Positions 49,222 through 59,605 of a DNA stretch of 64,000 bases are shown here, one piece after another. The notes beneath the pieces were generated by a model. It was not told the origin of the DNA. It did not search any database and saw only the letters and a list, made by a program, of their open reading frames with translations. Source of the stretch: Clavelina lepadiformis (lineage: Eukaryota > Chordata > Ascidiacea > Aplousobranchia > Clavelinidae); contig NC_135241.1 in NCBI RefSeq assembly GCF_947623445.1, positions 14,696,501-14,760,500 of the forward strand, in the 5' to 3' direction. Position 1 is the stretch's first letter, and every line of letters starts with the position of its first letter. The position numbers and the translations under genes were made by a program.

Positions 49222-52071
49222 TCATGACAACAGAGCATATGCTAGAGAGTCCAAAATTGGAACAGCGCCCCTGCTTGCCACAGTTTTCAAAATCTGTGCC
49301 AAAAACTCACTGCATTCTTTGAAATCAGACTCAAATTTCAAAATGTTTTTGCTGTGTATGGATGAAACTCCTCTTTTCCAAAGCATATTGAATGTAATAG
49401 CCAATGTCATAATTTTTTTAATTGTTCCTTGTACAAGTTTTCCACCAGGCTGCTTCTTTTCATCTAGGAGACATAGCATGCATATGCGATCCAGAAAAAC
49501 TTGATGTGCTGTCAAAATGTCATCCAACGTTTGAACTTTTTTCATAGAGTTGGTAAATCTATGTTTTTCTGCCTGTATCACGCTATTCATAACAAATCCA
49601 TACCAGTGTTGCAACACATGCAATATGTGACTTCTAAGCAGAAATAGTTTGTGTGCTTTCACACCCACTGTCATATCATCTGGCTCAGCAGTCATACTTG
49701 TTGTTGTTTCAGTGTTAGTTTCATGTCTATAAAGGCTTGAGAACTGTAAAGTTTCCACACAAAATACAGCTCGTTTAATTTGCATTAGATAAGAAAACAT
49801 TTTGTTATAAGTGCAAATGCACTGTGGTGACAAAACCATGCAAAGGGGCCATTCTATCGGATATTGCAATTCCAGAGCATCAGTTACACTTACTAAGTTG
49901 TAACTAAATGCCTTATCTTTGTCACTTTGGATAGATAACAGCCCTGTCTCCTGCCTGTGCCCTATTCCGCTGTTAATTGTCACAGTTATCATAAAATTGT
50001 CCATTGATCTCCCAATCATAGATTCTTGAAGCAATATGTTGAGTCCCACAATATCATCATTCAGCTTACTGGTTTGAAGCAATTGTTCAAATATTTGAGT
50101 ACAAAAATAATGCATCACATCTCCCCATCCCATTAAATGAAAGTTATGAAATACATCAAGTACTTTTTGTAAACCAAATCTTGTTTTAAAGACATCAAGC
50201 AATTCCATACTAGCCTGACTGCACTTTACTTGTAAGATAGGACACAGTGATTTTAAAATTCTTATTGGTAAAGGTGTTTTATCATTTTTGTGCTTACGCA
50301 ATGAATGATCCTCATTGGTTTGTGCATTACTTTTAAAGAGTTTCAGGAAATTATACTGTAGTAAGGCTTCTTTCCCTAAAATACCATGCAAAACATCAGC
50401 GCGTTGATTTTCAGTTCGTTTGTAATTGGTTGTTGGTGAAGTGTTGGTCATTCCACCGTAGAAACTTTGATAAACACTTGTGAGTATGTTGTCGAAACCA
50501 CCCTGGTGAATTTTAACACCTTCACTGCTTCTATTGAGCTTATTTATGGTGTGCAAAACCTCCATTGATTTTCCAGCAGTTGATATGCTATTCAAAAACG
50601 AGCACAACCAAGGTAAAAGTTGATCTACATTCTCAGTCATAACAGTTACTGCTTTCTGCCAAAACTCAGCATCTTGACAGTTAGTAACCGCCACACTTCT
50701 TTGTAAAATGAATTCCTGTTTGGTATCATCAAGTATGCCCATTGTAATCCATTTGTCAACAATATCAATGTATGGACGACATGAGTCCAGCCACAGGTTA
50801 AACACAACATCTGCAGCTGTAAGTACATCACAGGGTTGTTTTACTGCAACACTTTCTTCATCAAGCACTGATGCATAGAGCACATTTAACAGCCGTGATG
50901 CTTTGACAGCATTCTTCTCTTCTACTTTATCAAGTTTAACGGAATACTCAAACACATCATGTAAAACACCTAATATTTGAATATGTGCTTCCAATGCAAT
51001 GTGTAAATCTGGTAGTAATATGGTTTCCTGTTGAGAAATCATTTTCTGCTCAAGCAATTGCAAGTCTTGTTGCAACTTTTCTATGTATGCTATCAGACAA
51101 GCAGCAAAAGCCTGATATGTCAGACAGGCATGGGAATCTTTTGAAAAGCAAAACTGATGTATTCTTTTCACAATGTTGCCACATCTTACAAAATCTTTTA
51201 GGCTGTGTTTTACACTGTCATGACTTATATGAGCTAACTGAAGGTCTTCGGAAAGGTGGTATTCTCCATTCTTAAAATTAAACACAAATAAATTTTCATG
51301 CCCACTTAGAAGCCACAGAACTTCCCTCATGATGTTAATTTCACTTATTCGGTGACTCTCTTCTTCAAGTGAAGACTGGGGGCTCCTCAAGCTACAAATG
51401 TTTCTGAGATCGAGACTAGAAAGAGTCTTTCTTCTTTGCCAATATGTATTAACCACATTCGCAGGTAAAATTGTCAGCTGTGTGCCTTCTTTTTTCAAAC
51501 CAACCTGGTTATGCTGGTCTTGGTTATTTTTTGCAGTTTTATTGTCCATGAAGGCAAGTGTAGAAACATTATTTTCTTCAGTATCAGAATCAATTTGAGA
51601 ATCATCCCATGGAAAATATGAAAGTATATCTTCGCCTTCTAGTAGATAACCTGGCCAGTCAAAATCATCGTGGCTCTCTATTTTTGAAATGGTTTGTGAT
51701 GCTTGAGAGTATGTTTCACTTATCGGATTTTTTGCCAGAAGTAGGAGTATGGATATAAGACCATAGTGAACTGAACCCCCTGAACATGCATTGGGGGATA
51801 AGTCACATGCTAAGAACTTAGCACAAAGCTCCTTGAATATCTTGCTTTTGGATGGTTGTGAGTATATCCAAAATTTATTACTTAGTCCTTTTATCTGTTG
51901 CTCAATTTTATGACTATCAACATCTAAAAATCGATGGTGACAAAAGTTAGATAATGAAAAGTCCATACACAGTTCATGATTTTCACTGTTTTCTTTGAAG
52001 TTGGTCAGAGTAAGAATAAGACTTGAAGTTACTTTCCGCATCCGTCTACTAAATTTTGGATTCAAGTTCAT
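49222..52071 (-). CDS. TUBGCP5: Gamma-tubulin complex component 5, intronless (949 aa)
   Basis: A component of the gamma-tubulin ring complex, which nucleates microtubules at centrosomes and spindles; GCP4/5/6 hold special positions in the ring. The start is ATG at 52071, where MNLNPKFSRRMRKV precedes the family segment LSNFCHHRFLDVDSHKIE. DDFDWPGYLLEGED follows at about 140, matching GCP5. The GRIP1 region lies around 240-600 (WLLSGH, then AEFWQKAV). The GRIP2 region follows to the end (LELQYPIEWPL, YNKMFSYLMQIKRA, HILHVLQHWYGFV, LDEKKQPGG, FESDFKECSEFL, PILDSLAYAL). Human GCP5 is about 1,020 aa. The entire frame is one exon, while vertebrate TUBGCP5 has many introns. A modest acceptor (GATCCTCAG) lies 36 nt before the ATG. 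No frameshift or internal stop, so it looks functional. Confidence 0.93.
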   Translation of the reverse strand: MNLNPKFSRRMRKVTSSLILTLTNFKENSENHELCMDFSLSNFCHHRFLDVDSHKIEQQIKGLSNKFWIYSQPSKSKIFKELCAKFLACDLSPNACSGGSVHYGLISILLLLAKNPISETYSQASQTISKIESHDDFDWPGYLLEGEDILSYFPWDDSQIDSDTEENNVSTLAFMDNKTAKNNQDQHNQVGLKKEGTQLTILPANVVNTYWQRRKTLSSLDLRNICSLRSPQSSLEEESHRISEINIMREVLWLLSGHENLFVFNFKNGEYHLSEDLQLAHISHDSVKHSLKDFVRCGNIVKRIHQFCFSKDSHACLTYQAFAACLIAYIEKLQQDLQLLEQKMISQQETILLPDLHIALEAHIQILGVLHDVFEYSVKLDKVEEKNAVKASRLLNVLYASVLDEESVAVKQPCDVLTAADVVFNLWLDSCRPYIDIVDKWITMGILDDTKQEFILQRSVAVTNCQDAEFWQKAVTVMTENVDQLLPWLCSFLNSISTAGKSMEVLHTINKLNRSSEGVKIHQGGFDNILTSVYQSFYGGMTNTSPTTNYKRTENQRADVLHGILGKEALLQYNFLKLFKSNAQTNEDHSLRKHKNDKTPLPIRILKSLCPILQVKCSQASMELLDVFKTRFGLQKVLDVFHNFHLMGWGDVMHYFCTQIFEQLLQTSKLNDDIVGLNILLQESMIGRSMDNFMITVTINSGIGHRQETGLLSIQSDKDKAFSYNLVSVTDALELQYPIEWPLCMVLSPQCICTYNKMFSYLMQIKRAVFCVETLQFSSLYRHETNTETTTSMTAEPDDMTVGVKAHKLFLLRSHILHVLQHWYGFVMNSVIQAEKHRFTNSMKKVQTLDDILTAHQVFLDRICMLCLLDEKKQPGGKLVQGTIKKIMTLAITFNMLWKRGVSSIHSKNILKFESDFKECSEFLAQILKTVASRGAVPILDSLAYALLS

Positions 52072-52107
52072 ACTTATCAAATACCAGTAAATTTTATAGA
52101 AATGTAC

Positions 52108-54597
52108 CTGAGGATCATGTTAAAGCATTTAGTTAATACAAATACACAGAATAAATAGGCATCAAACATAGGCAATCCAATGAATACGTTCTAGAAATAA
52201 TAGCTAATTTAAACCTCACCCTGGGAGCAATATCATATTTAAAGTTTGATAGGAACGTTTCAGCGCAATTGTCATTTTTATACATCACAGTGTCAACATT
52301 TTGACAATAGCCAAAGTCTAACTACGACAATTTCAGCAGAGACCAAGAGATTCATGCTCTCTTGCAATACAGTGCATATTTTCGCAAAGCTCAGGCGATG
52401 TTTCTTAAACTGAACTTTCCTAAACTGTTCAACCCAAGGAAATTTTACCACCGTCGTTCTCCCGTATGAAATGTAAGTTTTTTGTGCACTTGTATACCAG
52501 ACCCTAATTTTGAATAGGCAACAAAAAGTGTGCACCAGACACCAGATGTCTATGTTTTTGGAATTACATATCTCACAAAGTAGCTCTTTGACCCATTTTG
52601 TGCACCAGATACAAATATGTTTACATACAAATATACTGGAAATATTGTGCACCAGATGTCTACGTTGTGTACCGGACAACGATTTGTTTGCGAGGTCATT
52701 CCTAACATTGTTAAAGTATGGAGTGGAAGATTTCATTTATGGAAACAAGCGAATCTTCCATACTAGTTCATATTAATGTTGTTTTCATATTAAGTGCATG
52801 TTAGCCCTCTTTAAGAGCAAACTTGAACGCACATTCACTCAATTGAACTAAGTTCATCTCACTTTTTCCTCTCAGGAACGTCGTGGGGGCAACAGCTTAT
52901 GTAAATTAGCTTAAGGAGGCGTCAAAGACTTAAAACTAAGATCTCTATGATTGTGTTGGACATCCTACTTAGGACTTTAAGAAAACATGTTTAGACCAAT
53001 CAGAAAGCAGCATGGTTGATGCTGCTTTCTAATCTGGGACTTACCCTAGCAGTTGGCTTGCTTCAATGTCCCAGGTCACGTGTAGAATTAGGCTAAAAAC
53101 TGGCATGAAAGTAGCTAAAATTAGGTTTTTAGGCCAAAAATTCTAGTATCGATTTTGCGCTTCTGTTGAAAAAGTTTCAGTCATTGTTTTTTGATGGAAT
53201 GGTAGTCCAAAGCATACTAAATTGACAAGCAAAATTTCAGCGGGCCCCATGTAAGATTTTTTGAGTAATCGGTATTTTAGTAAATTCATTGCATAAAACA
53301 AACAAAAATTTTTTGGCACATTTTGGTATTTCACGCCACCTTAAAGTCATCTTTTGATGTCAATCTTTTAAAAAATCCGTTTTGCTCTCTGCCGGATGTT
53401 TTTAGCACCCGGCACATTTGTATAAAGAAGGTTAAATTACGACGCAAAAGTGACAGAGTGTGAGTATGACCTCACGCACGAATCTGGCCCAGATTTTTTT
53501 GAAACTAAAACTCGGCCCCGACTTACAACCGAATTGAAGACGTGAAGAGACCATTTTTTCTTGATGCCCTAGGCTCGTGCTTACAAGTTAATCCAGCACT
53601 GCTACTTGCATACAGTATGACAAAGAAATAGTTCGCTTGTGCACTACTTGTGTGAAGTATTACACAAGGAACATATCTTTCATAATGTCCGCATATGCTG
53701 GCGGTAATTGTTTGAATATGAGCGAGGACGATTGATGGTTGGTGACTTGTTTTGCTTCTGCTTCGATTGATGAGTTCTCATTTCTCAAATTTGCGTGACT
53801 ATGCTGTTAGTTGCTTGATTCTGTCTATACAAATTACTAACTTATAAAGTTCCCATTTTATTTATTATAACACAAAGGTTTTCACCTTCGGGCAAAGCTT
53901 ACGGATTGTTACATAGCGCTGTAGTAACCAGTGAAATCGATCACATGAAAAGGAAAGATTGAAAACATTACATCAGTATTTATATGTGACACACCAGTTC
54001 AAGCGAGGAAATTATCTGACGTCATTAAGGAAAACTCAAGTTTGGTAAACAATTGAATTACAGGATTCTAAATTAAATTCCAAACAGCTCAAAACAACTC
54101 GTGACTCGTGACGTAATCGTCACAACAGCTCTGATTAATCTACATGTCAAACTTACTTGCAAATAAATTTGATTCCTGCATTTACAGTTTTAACTTTGTC
54201 GCTTCCTAGTTTACAGTAAAGACAGTCTGAGCATAATTTTGACTCTAGATGGCATTTCATACAAATCAGCCCTTGTTTTCTGTTTCATTTGACGGGTAAG
54301 ACGATCATTTTTGTGGGCTAAGTGAGGTGTGCTTGGACCCGTTCCTATCTTATGCTTTGAACCAGCTATATTGTGACCAACATCTGTATTAGAAACACAG
54401 GCTAAGTTTTAGCTAGTTTCTGTAAGGTTTAACTATTCGGCTACCAGCGTCACTGCCAGATGCCTAAACAGTATTTCCTAGTGGATTCACTAGGAAAATA
54501 ATAATCATTTCAACTAGCAATGCATCAAAGTCGAATGTTTAACAAAATTTAATCCTTCAATACTTTGCACAGGTAAATCTAGAATTACTGGTAGCTT
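52108..54597. other. Intergenic region with short dispersed motifs
   Basis: About 2.5 kb between TUBGCP5 and the double-THAP gene. It contains four TGTGCACCAGA-like motifs at 52529-52680 and a segment (52478-52505) shared with 40863-40891. No conserved coding sequence, although several frames are open. Confidence 0.5.
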
Positions 54598-57288
54598 TTA
54601 CAAAACTTGGTTTCCCCCATGCAACTTATTTAGTTCATCATCAAATGCAATACCAATATCAATAGCACCAAATGGGTTTGGAGCATGCTTTTTATGTGAA
54701 AAGCAACCATCTTCATTAAGAGGGTTATTCTGGGCACTCCCCCCAGTTGATATATTGTCTTCGCTCTCTGGACCCTTTCGTTTCAACGAAACTATACTCA
54801 AAGCATTCCATTGGCCGTCTCCATAGTTCGGCATTTCAAGGAATCTTTTTGACTCACCAGTTTGTGACGAAGGAAAATTATTTGTAAATAAATGGTCAGA
54901 TAATTGTGCAGAGGTTTCCGGCGCACTATTATTGCAAGCAACAGTATCTGTAGTGGTATTTGAACTGGCCGATTGAAGCGGGACAAAAAAAATTGATTTG
55001 CCATCTTTATTGACGGCTTCAGTGATCTTTTCAAAATCACTGTCTTGGATAGATTTAGCAATTATTGTCGATGTGTTAGAAGCTGAAGATCCGTTGCTAG
55101 TTTGTGCAGCAGGAACAATATTTTCTTGTCTTATCTATGCAAATAAAGTTGGATAAAAATATTTTAAATGTCATATTACTGTAAACCGATATATTAAAAC
55201 TATGACACATACCTGCAGGTTTTGTTGTATTTGTGAAAGATTCGTTTCTTTTGCAGATATCTGTTTCAGCCTGTAGTAAAATAGTCTTCATAATTTAATT
55301 TAATAATAATTTAAAAAATATGAATTTCATTTTACCTTTCCTGTGCCTTAATGTAGCCAGAATAGAGTGGATCAAAGGTTGGGCAAGAATCAGCCTTTAG
55401 TTTTGCTTGTGAATGCATTTTGGTTCCAGGTTTAAAATTGAAGCAGGTATCTTCAAAGTGGATTGAACAGATTCGAGTGGTGCTCTGAAAAAATTTAGCT
55501 TAAGAGTGTTTTATTAAGTATAAGTTTTATTTACATTGTATAAAAAGTTTGTAGGTACTACGGCAGGTGGTTTAACTTGTCCGGTTTGATTTAGAATACA
55601 GATCAATTGGAAATACACAGTTACACACCTACTATAACTCAAAATACACCGGTAAAAAACAAAGGCCTCTAAATGGTATGAAGTGCATTTGCCAAACGTT
55701 TATTAATGTCCAATGCACAAGGAGCCTTGAAAAATTACACCACTATTACATTACATTTAATGGTAGAACGGTTTTACTAGAACCGTCAATAAAGAACGTG
55801 CTTTTCTCAGGCCTCTGATTGTCTTTATTACTCTTTTAGCATTGTATTTGTATTCCTAATTTTCAGTCCAAAAATACAGCATCACTGCTCCAACTAAGAA
55901 TGCTGCGTTCAATAAAACAGTGTAATGTGGGTTTAAGACTTTAAGCAATGTTTACTACTTTTTAAAAAAACCTTTACAACTAAAAAAGTCTTTACAACCT
56001 TCATTACATACTAGGTAAAACATCGATTTTCATAGACAGTGAGAAGCCCGATAACTAATAAAAATTTTTGTTCATAGCCCTCTGTGCAAAAAATTTGGAC
56101 ATCCCTGATCTATACTATGTCCATGCATTAAAACATAGCGTAAGAAAAAACTTACAGTGATTACACTTTTATCTACATTCCACAATGAAAATATGTCTGT
56201 CAGCCACCTCTTCCATTTCTCATGAAAACGTTTTTCCTTAGTGTAGTGACTTGCGGGAATCTGGTAAAATCCTAAATCTGGATTCTTCTGTGAATTATTA
56301 CCACACATTGGTACAGAGCAATAGTATATTAGTTCAACTTCTTCCAAGGGGGAGTTGTCAACCTGTAAAGTAAAAGCCTTGCTTTTTAGACTCAGCAATG
56401 GTTTGTGATTCATGAAGAAAAAGACCAAACAGATACTGGCTTCATACAAAATGGGTGCAATTGCAATACAGCAGTATGAGCAACTCAATACCCTTGTAAT
56501 GTATTGGAATTAAGAACAAAATTCAATTGTAATGATATCATCTGTTCTGAAGTAGGTACAGCAGCATTGGCCCACCTTCACATGTCTGTATACGCTGGTA
56601 TAACTCCCTTCATTTGCTGGAGCTTGTAAAGAGGTTTCCTTGGTTCTTGTTTTGCTTTGTGTTTTTTTCTTTGTGGTGTCTACTGTGATCAAAAGACACA
56701 TGAAAAGAAATGAATGGTGACTCAAATTGACAATTATATTTTTATGAAAACTAATGTAGTGTGGTGCAGTATTAATTGATTCAACAAACAGGTTCAAAAC
56801 ATATATTAAGAATGATTGTACAGTAGCTAATGTAATTACCAGGTTTCTGTATATATTTATGCTTAGTTCTCAGCAAAAATTCCTCTGGTGTGGCTGATTT
56901 CTGCAAGACTGGCTTCGCATATTTTACAACATATTTCTTTCCATCCTAAATTGAAACCACAGGTTTTGCATAAGACACTTGTGTTCTTGCAGTGATTTTA
57001 TATAACTTTAAAAGCAATTCAACGGTCATAAAATAAGATCAATAAGTAAATAATTATTTATCGCTGTTAACAACTACAGTAAACCTTTGTGTAAATATCT
57101 GATGGTTTGAAGTGGCTTTGACAAACACGAAATCCACCGTTTTTGAGATCTCTGTATGTAAATTCATACAAATCTACACGGCCCAGGCATTCCAACCATT
57201 CCTGGCAGAGGCCATGTTTCTTTGGAAATTTGAACAAGGAACATGTTTTAAGATTAGCCTTGCAGTTGTAGGCAGTACAGACAGGCAT
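54598..57288 (-). CDS. Protein with two THAP zinc fingers (7 exons, 455 aa)
   Basis: THAP domains are C2CH zinc fingers that bind DNA. Exons (minus): 57288-57085, 56945-56840, 56682-56576, 56362-56156, 55484-55336, 55270-55213, 55134-54598; in phase, 1,368 nt. The first THAP domain starts at Met1 (MPVCTAYNC), with conserved Trp in QEWLECL and the CxxH pair in RVCQSHF at about 55-58. A basic linker (KKKTQSKTRTKE) follows. The second THAP domain spans exons 4-5, from YYCSVPMC through FHEKWKRWL to RICSIHFE. A short coiled-coil-like stretch (RLKQISAKETNLSQIQQNLQ) lies in exon 6, as in many THAP proteins. The 178-aa tail is Ser/Asn-rich with a possible nuclear localisation segment (LKRKG). No transposase domain is present. 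An acceptor (TGTTTTGCAG) lies 19 nt before the ATG. It is likely a chromatin or transcription factor; its targets are unknown. Confidence 0.88.
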
Positions 57289-57791
57289 TTTTTTGTTGTA
57301 CTTTACCCTGCAAAACATTTTTCAAATAAAGTTCAATATGAACTTGGTACTCCATTTGGGGTCCATCATGTGTTTATATACTGTATACGATAATCTAAAA
57401 TTATGTAAATGACCAAAGTAAAAACTGTATTTCTATGCACATTACAAGCAAAATAACAGTGAATAGCATTACGATGTATAAGCTCATTAAATGCTTTAAC
57501 AGCTTAACACAACACTATTTCACATAAAACCTACATATATATGTTTTATTCCACAAACAAGAATATTTCAGGCCAGAATTAAACAACTTATAGTTTGAGA
57601 AACTCAGAACTAATACTAGATTGATGAAGTACATTTTAATCTTTTTGACCACTACTGTATAGACTTTTTTCTCATAACGCAAAGTTTGTGTGACTATGTT
57701 TTAATTCTGTTTTTACTGATTCCATTTGAATAAGATAATGATGATAGCGTTAAGACAAAATATATATTTTTAAGATTAAAATATATATATA

Positions 57792-58252
57792 CAGTCAGAC
57801 CTCGTTAATTCGGACCACTTTGTTTTTTCATAAAATGTCGGTTTAGCGGGGTATCCGGATTATAGGAAAGCGAAAAATCAATCAATATTGCAAATGCAGC
57901 ACTGTGTTCAAAAAGCAGTATGCACATTACTCCAATTCAAAGTATACGCATGCGTAGGAGTTTAAAGAGGGAAACTGCAACATTATTATGCATAGATAAT
58001 AATCGGCTATTGTTTTCGTCAACTAACTATTGTATCTAGGGCAATCGTGAATCATTTTCGCTTCACTCATGACTCATAATAATCCGGGTTATCGGATTGT
58101 ATTGCTATTTATTTAGCACATTTGTTCCAAAACTTTTGTGTCAGAGTCGGACAGCGGGTTTTCCGGATTAAAGGGGTAAAATGAACAGGAAGAAATCCGT
58201 TCCCTGCAGTTTTGTGTCAGATAACAGTGTTCGGATTAACCAGGTCTCACTG
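57792..58252. mobile_element. Tigger/pogo-type MITE (461 bp)
   Basis: The ends CAGTCAGACCTCGTTAATTC and (inverted) CAGTGAGACCTGGTTAATCC match at most positions and are flanked by TA on both sides (57790-57791, 58253-58254), as in Tc1/mariner/pogo elements. Internal ATCCGGATTA-like inverted segments are present. There is no transposase. Confidence 0.85.
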
Positions 58253-59248
58253 TATATCCAAAGAAATCGGTTGGCAGCTCCGTGAACTGCCTCTGCTGTT
58301 ATTACATTTACCATCCTATATATTGGATCATCAGCAACTAGAGAAGCCCCTGACTTAGGCGACTTTAGTTTAGATATACAATAACTTGTATTAATTACTT
58401 AATTGATATTTTTGCCAAACTAAGCTGTACTGCATCTAGATAGACCTTGATCGCTTGCGTTCTTAAGAAATATTGACCACGGTGGTGAAATTTTAAGATT
58501 CTTTAAATTAAGACATGTTAACACAAAACATTGCAAAATAATGCAATTGAAACTATTGTGCTGGTCAAGTTTCACGTATTTCAGGGTGTGTTTTGACATC
58601 ATTTTGTGTCCCAGGGTGTGCTCAGTCTACCCTGCATACTCATGTTTGGCTTCTTTGTCATCATACCATACCAATTCATTCAATGCATGAAACATCATCA
58701 ATTACTGAGGGAAGTCTTTTGACAACTTGAACTTGGGAATGATTCCTCATGGTCAAATATTTTTTTGTGTATTTCCTGATGAATGCATTATATTTTTAAT
58801 GTTTTCTTGAATAAGTTTGGTACTGTTCACTAGAACCATTGAAATAACCACAGACATTATAAGTGCTATATTCACCTATACTAAAATAATAGGATAACAT
58901 TGCCAAGTTTTTGGCACACTTAATTGTGTGTCAGGCACTTTAACTACTAGACAGTTAACTTGAGTGCTAAATATACTGTATGTTCCTAATCATGGTTTTC
59001 AAATCAAGACTACTCAAAAATATCATGTAAACAACAACACAATTACGTTACACTAATTAATTATAGAGTTTAAATCTCACAGATTAAATCATCAAAACGG
59101 TACTAACCTCTTATTCCAAACCTTTGAATTTCCAGTTTTAATGTTTGTGAGTGTAAAAGACATGTCACATTATCACCTTACTAGTTTTATAGTTCAATTC
59201 CTATACTAACAATTTTAAAATCTCTAATTCTTAAGATAAGACATGCAG
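58253..59248. other. Intergenic with a partial SINE-like segment
   Basis: Nothing coding is recognised. The stretch at about 58705-58755 (ACTGAGGGAAGTCTTTTGAC ... GATTCCTCATGG) resembles part of the SINE at 59249-59605. Confidence 0.45.
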
Positions 59249-59605
59249 TTTATTTCATTTATTTATAAACGGTCTTGGGAATGGTAGGATAATGTTTATC
59301 CTTGGACTGAGGAAAGTCTTTGCACGATGTAAGCCTGGCGGTGATTCCTCATCGCTTGAGCCCCGGTTAACAAACTAACCTTTGTGCAAGCTTCGAGAAC
59401 CATACATTTTTTATTTGTTTTGTTGAAATTTTTATAGTATTGCCCGAATTTAGAACTGCCCACCTGTTCCACTGGACAGAAGTTTCATTAATGCCTTGCC
59501 CAAGGGAGATACAATGGTCTGGCGCCACTGGGTATCGAACTCGGAACCTGAGCTGCATTTATTACTAGGTCAGGACTTGAACCACTCGGCTACTGCATGA
59601 CCACA
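59249..59605 (-). mobile_element. tRNA-derived SINE
   Basis: On the minus strand the head reads GCAGTAGCCGAGTGGTTCAA, an RNA polymerase III A-box-like sequence resembling class II (Ser/Leu) tRNA. A B-box-like GTTCCGAGTTCGATACCC follows about 40 nt later. The body contains TCCCTTGGGCAAGGC, common in marine invertebrate SINEs. The tail is A-rich (ATAAATAAATGAAATAAA). The two boxes sit about as in a tRNA, but the acceptor stem is not conserved, so it is not a functional tRNA. Exact ends and any target duplication were not fixed. Confidence 0.75.

Noticed and set aside
56075..56105. hAT-like right end (TTTGGACATCCCTG followed by ATCTATAC)
   Set aside because: No matching left end or duplicated ATCTATAC was found within reach, so no element can be delimited.
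59560..59605. Functional tRNA gene
   Set aside because: A- and B-box-like sequences are present but no closed acceptor stem or anticodon arm forms. It is the head of a SINE.
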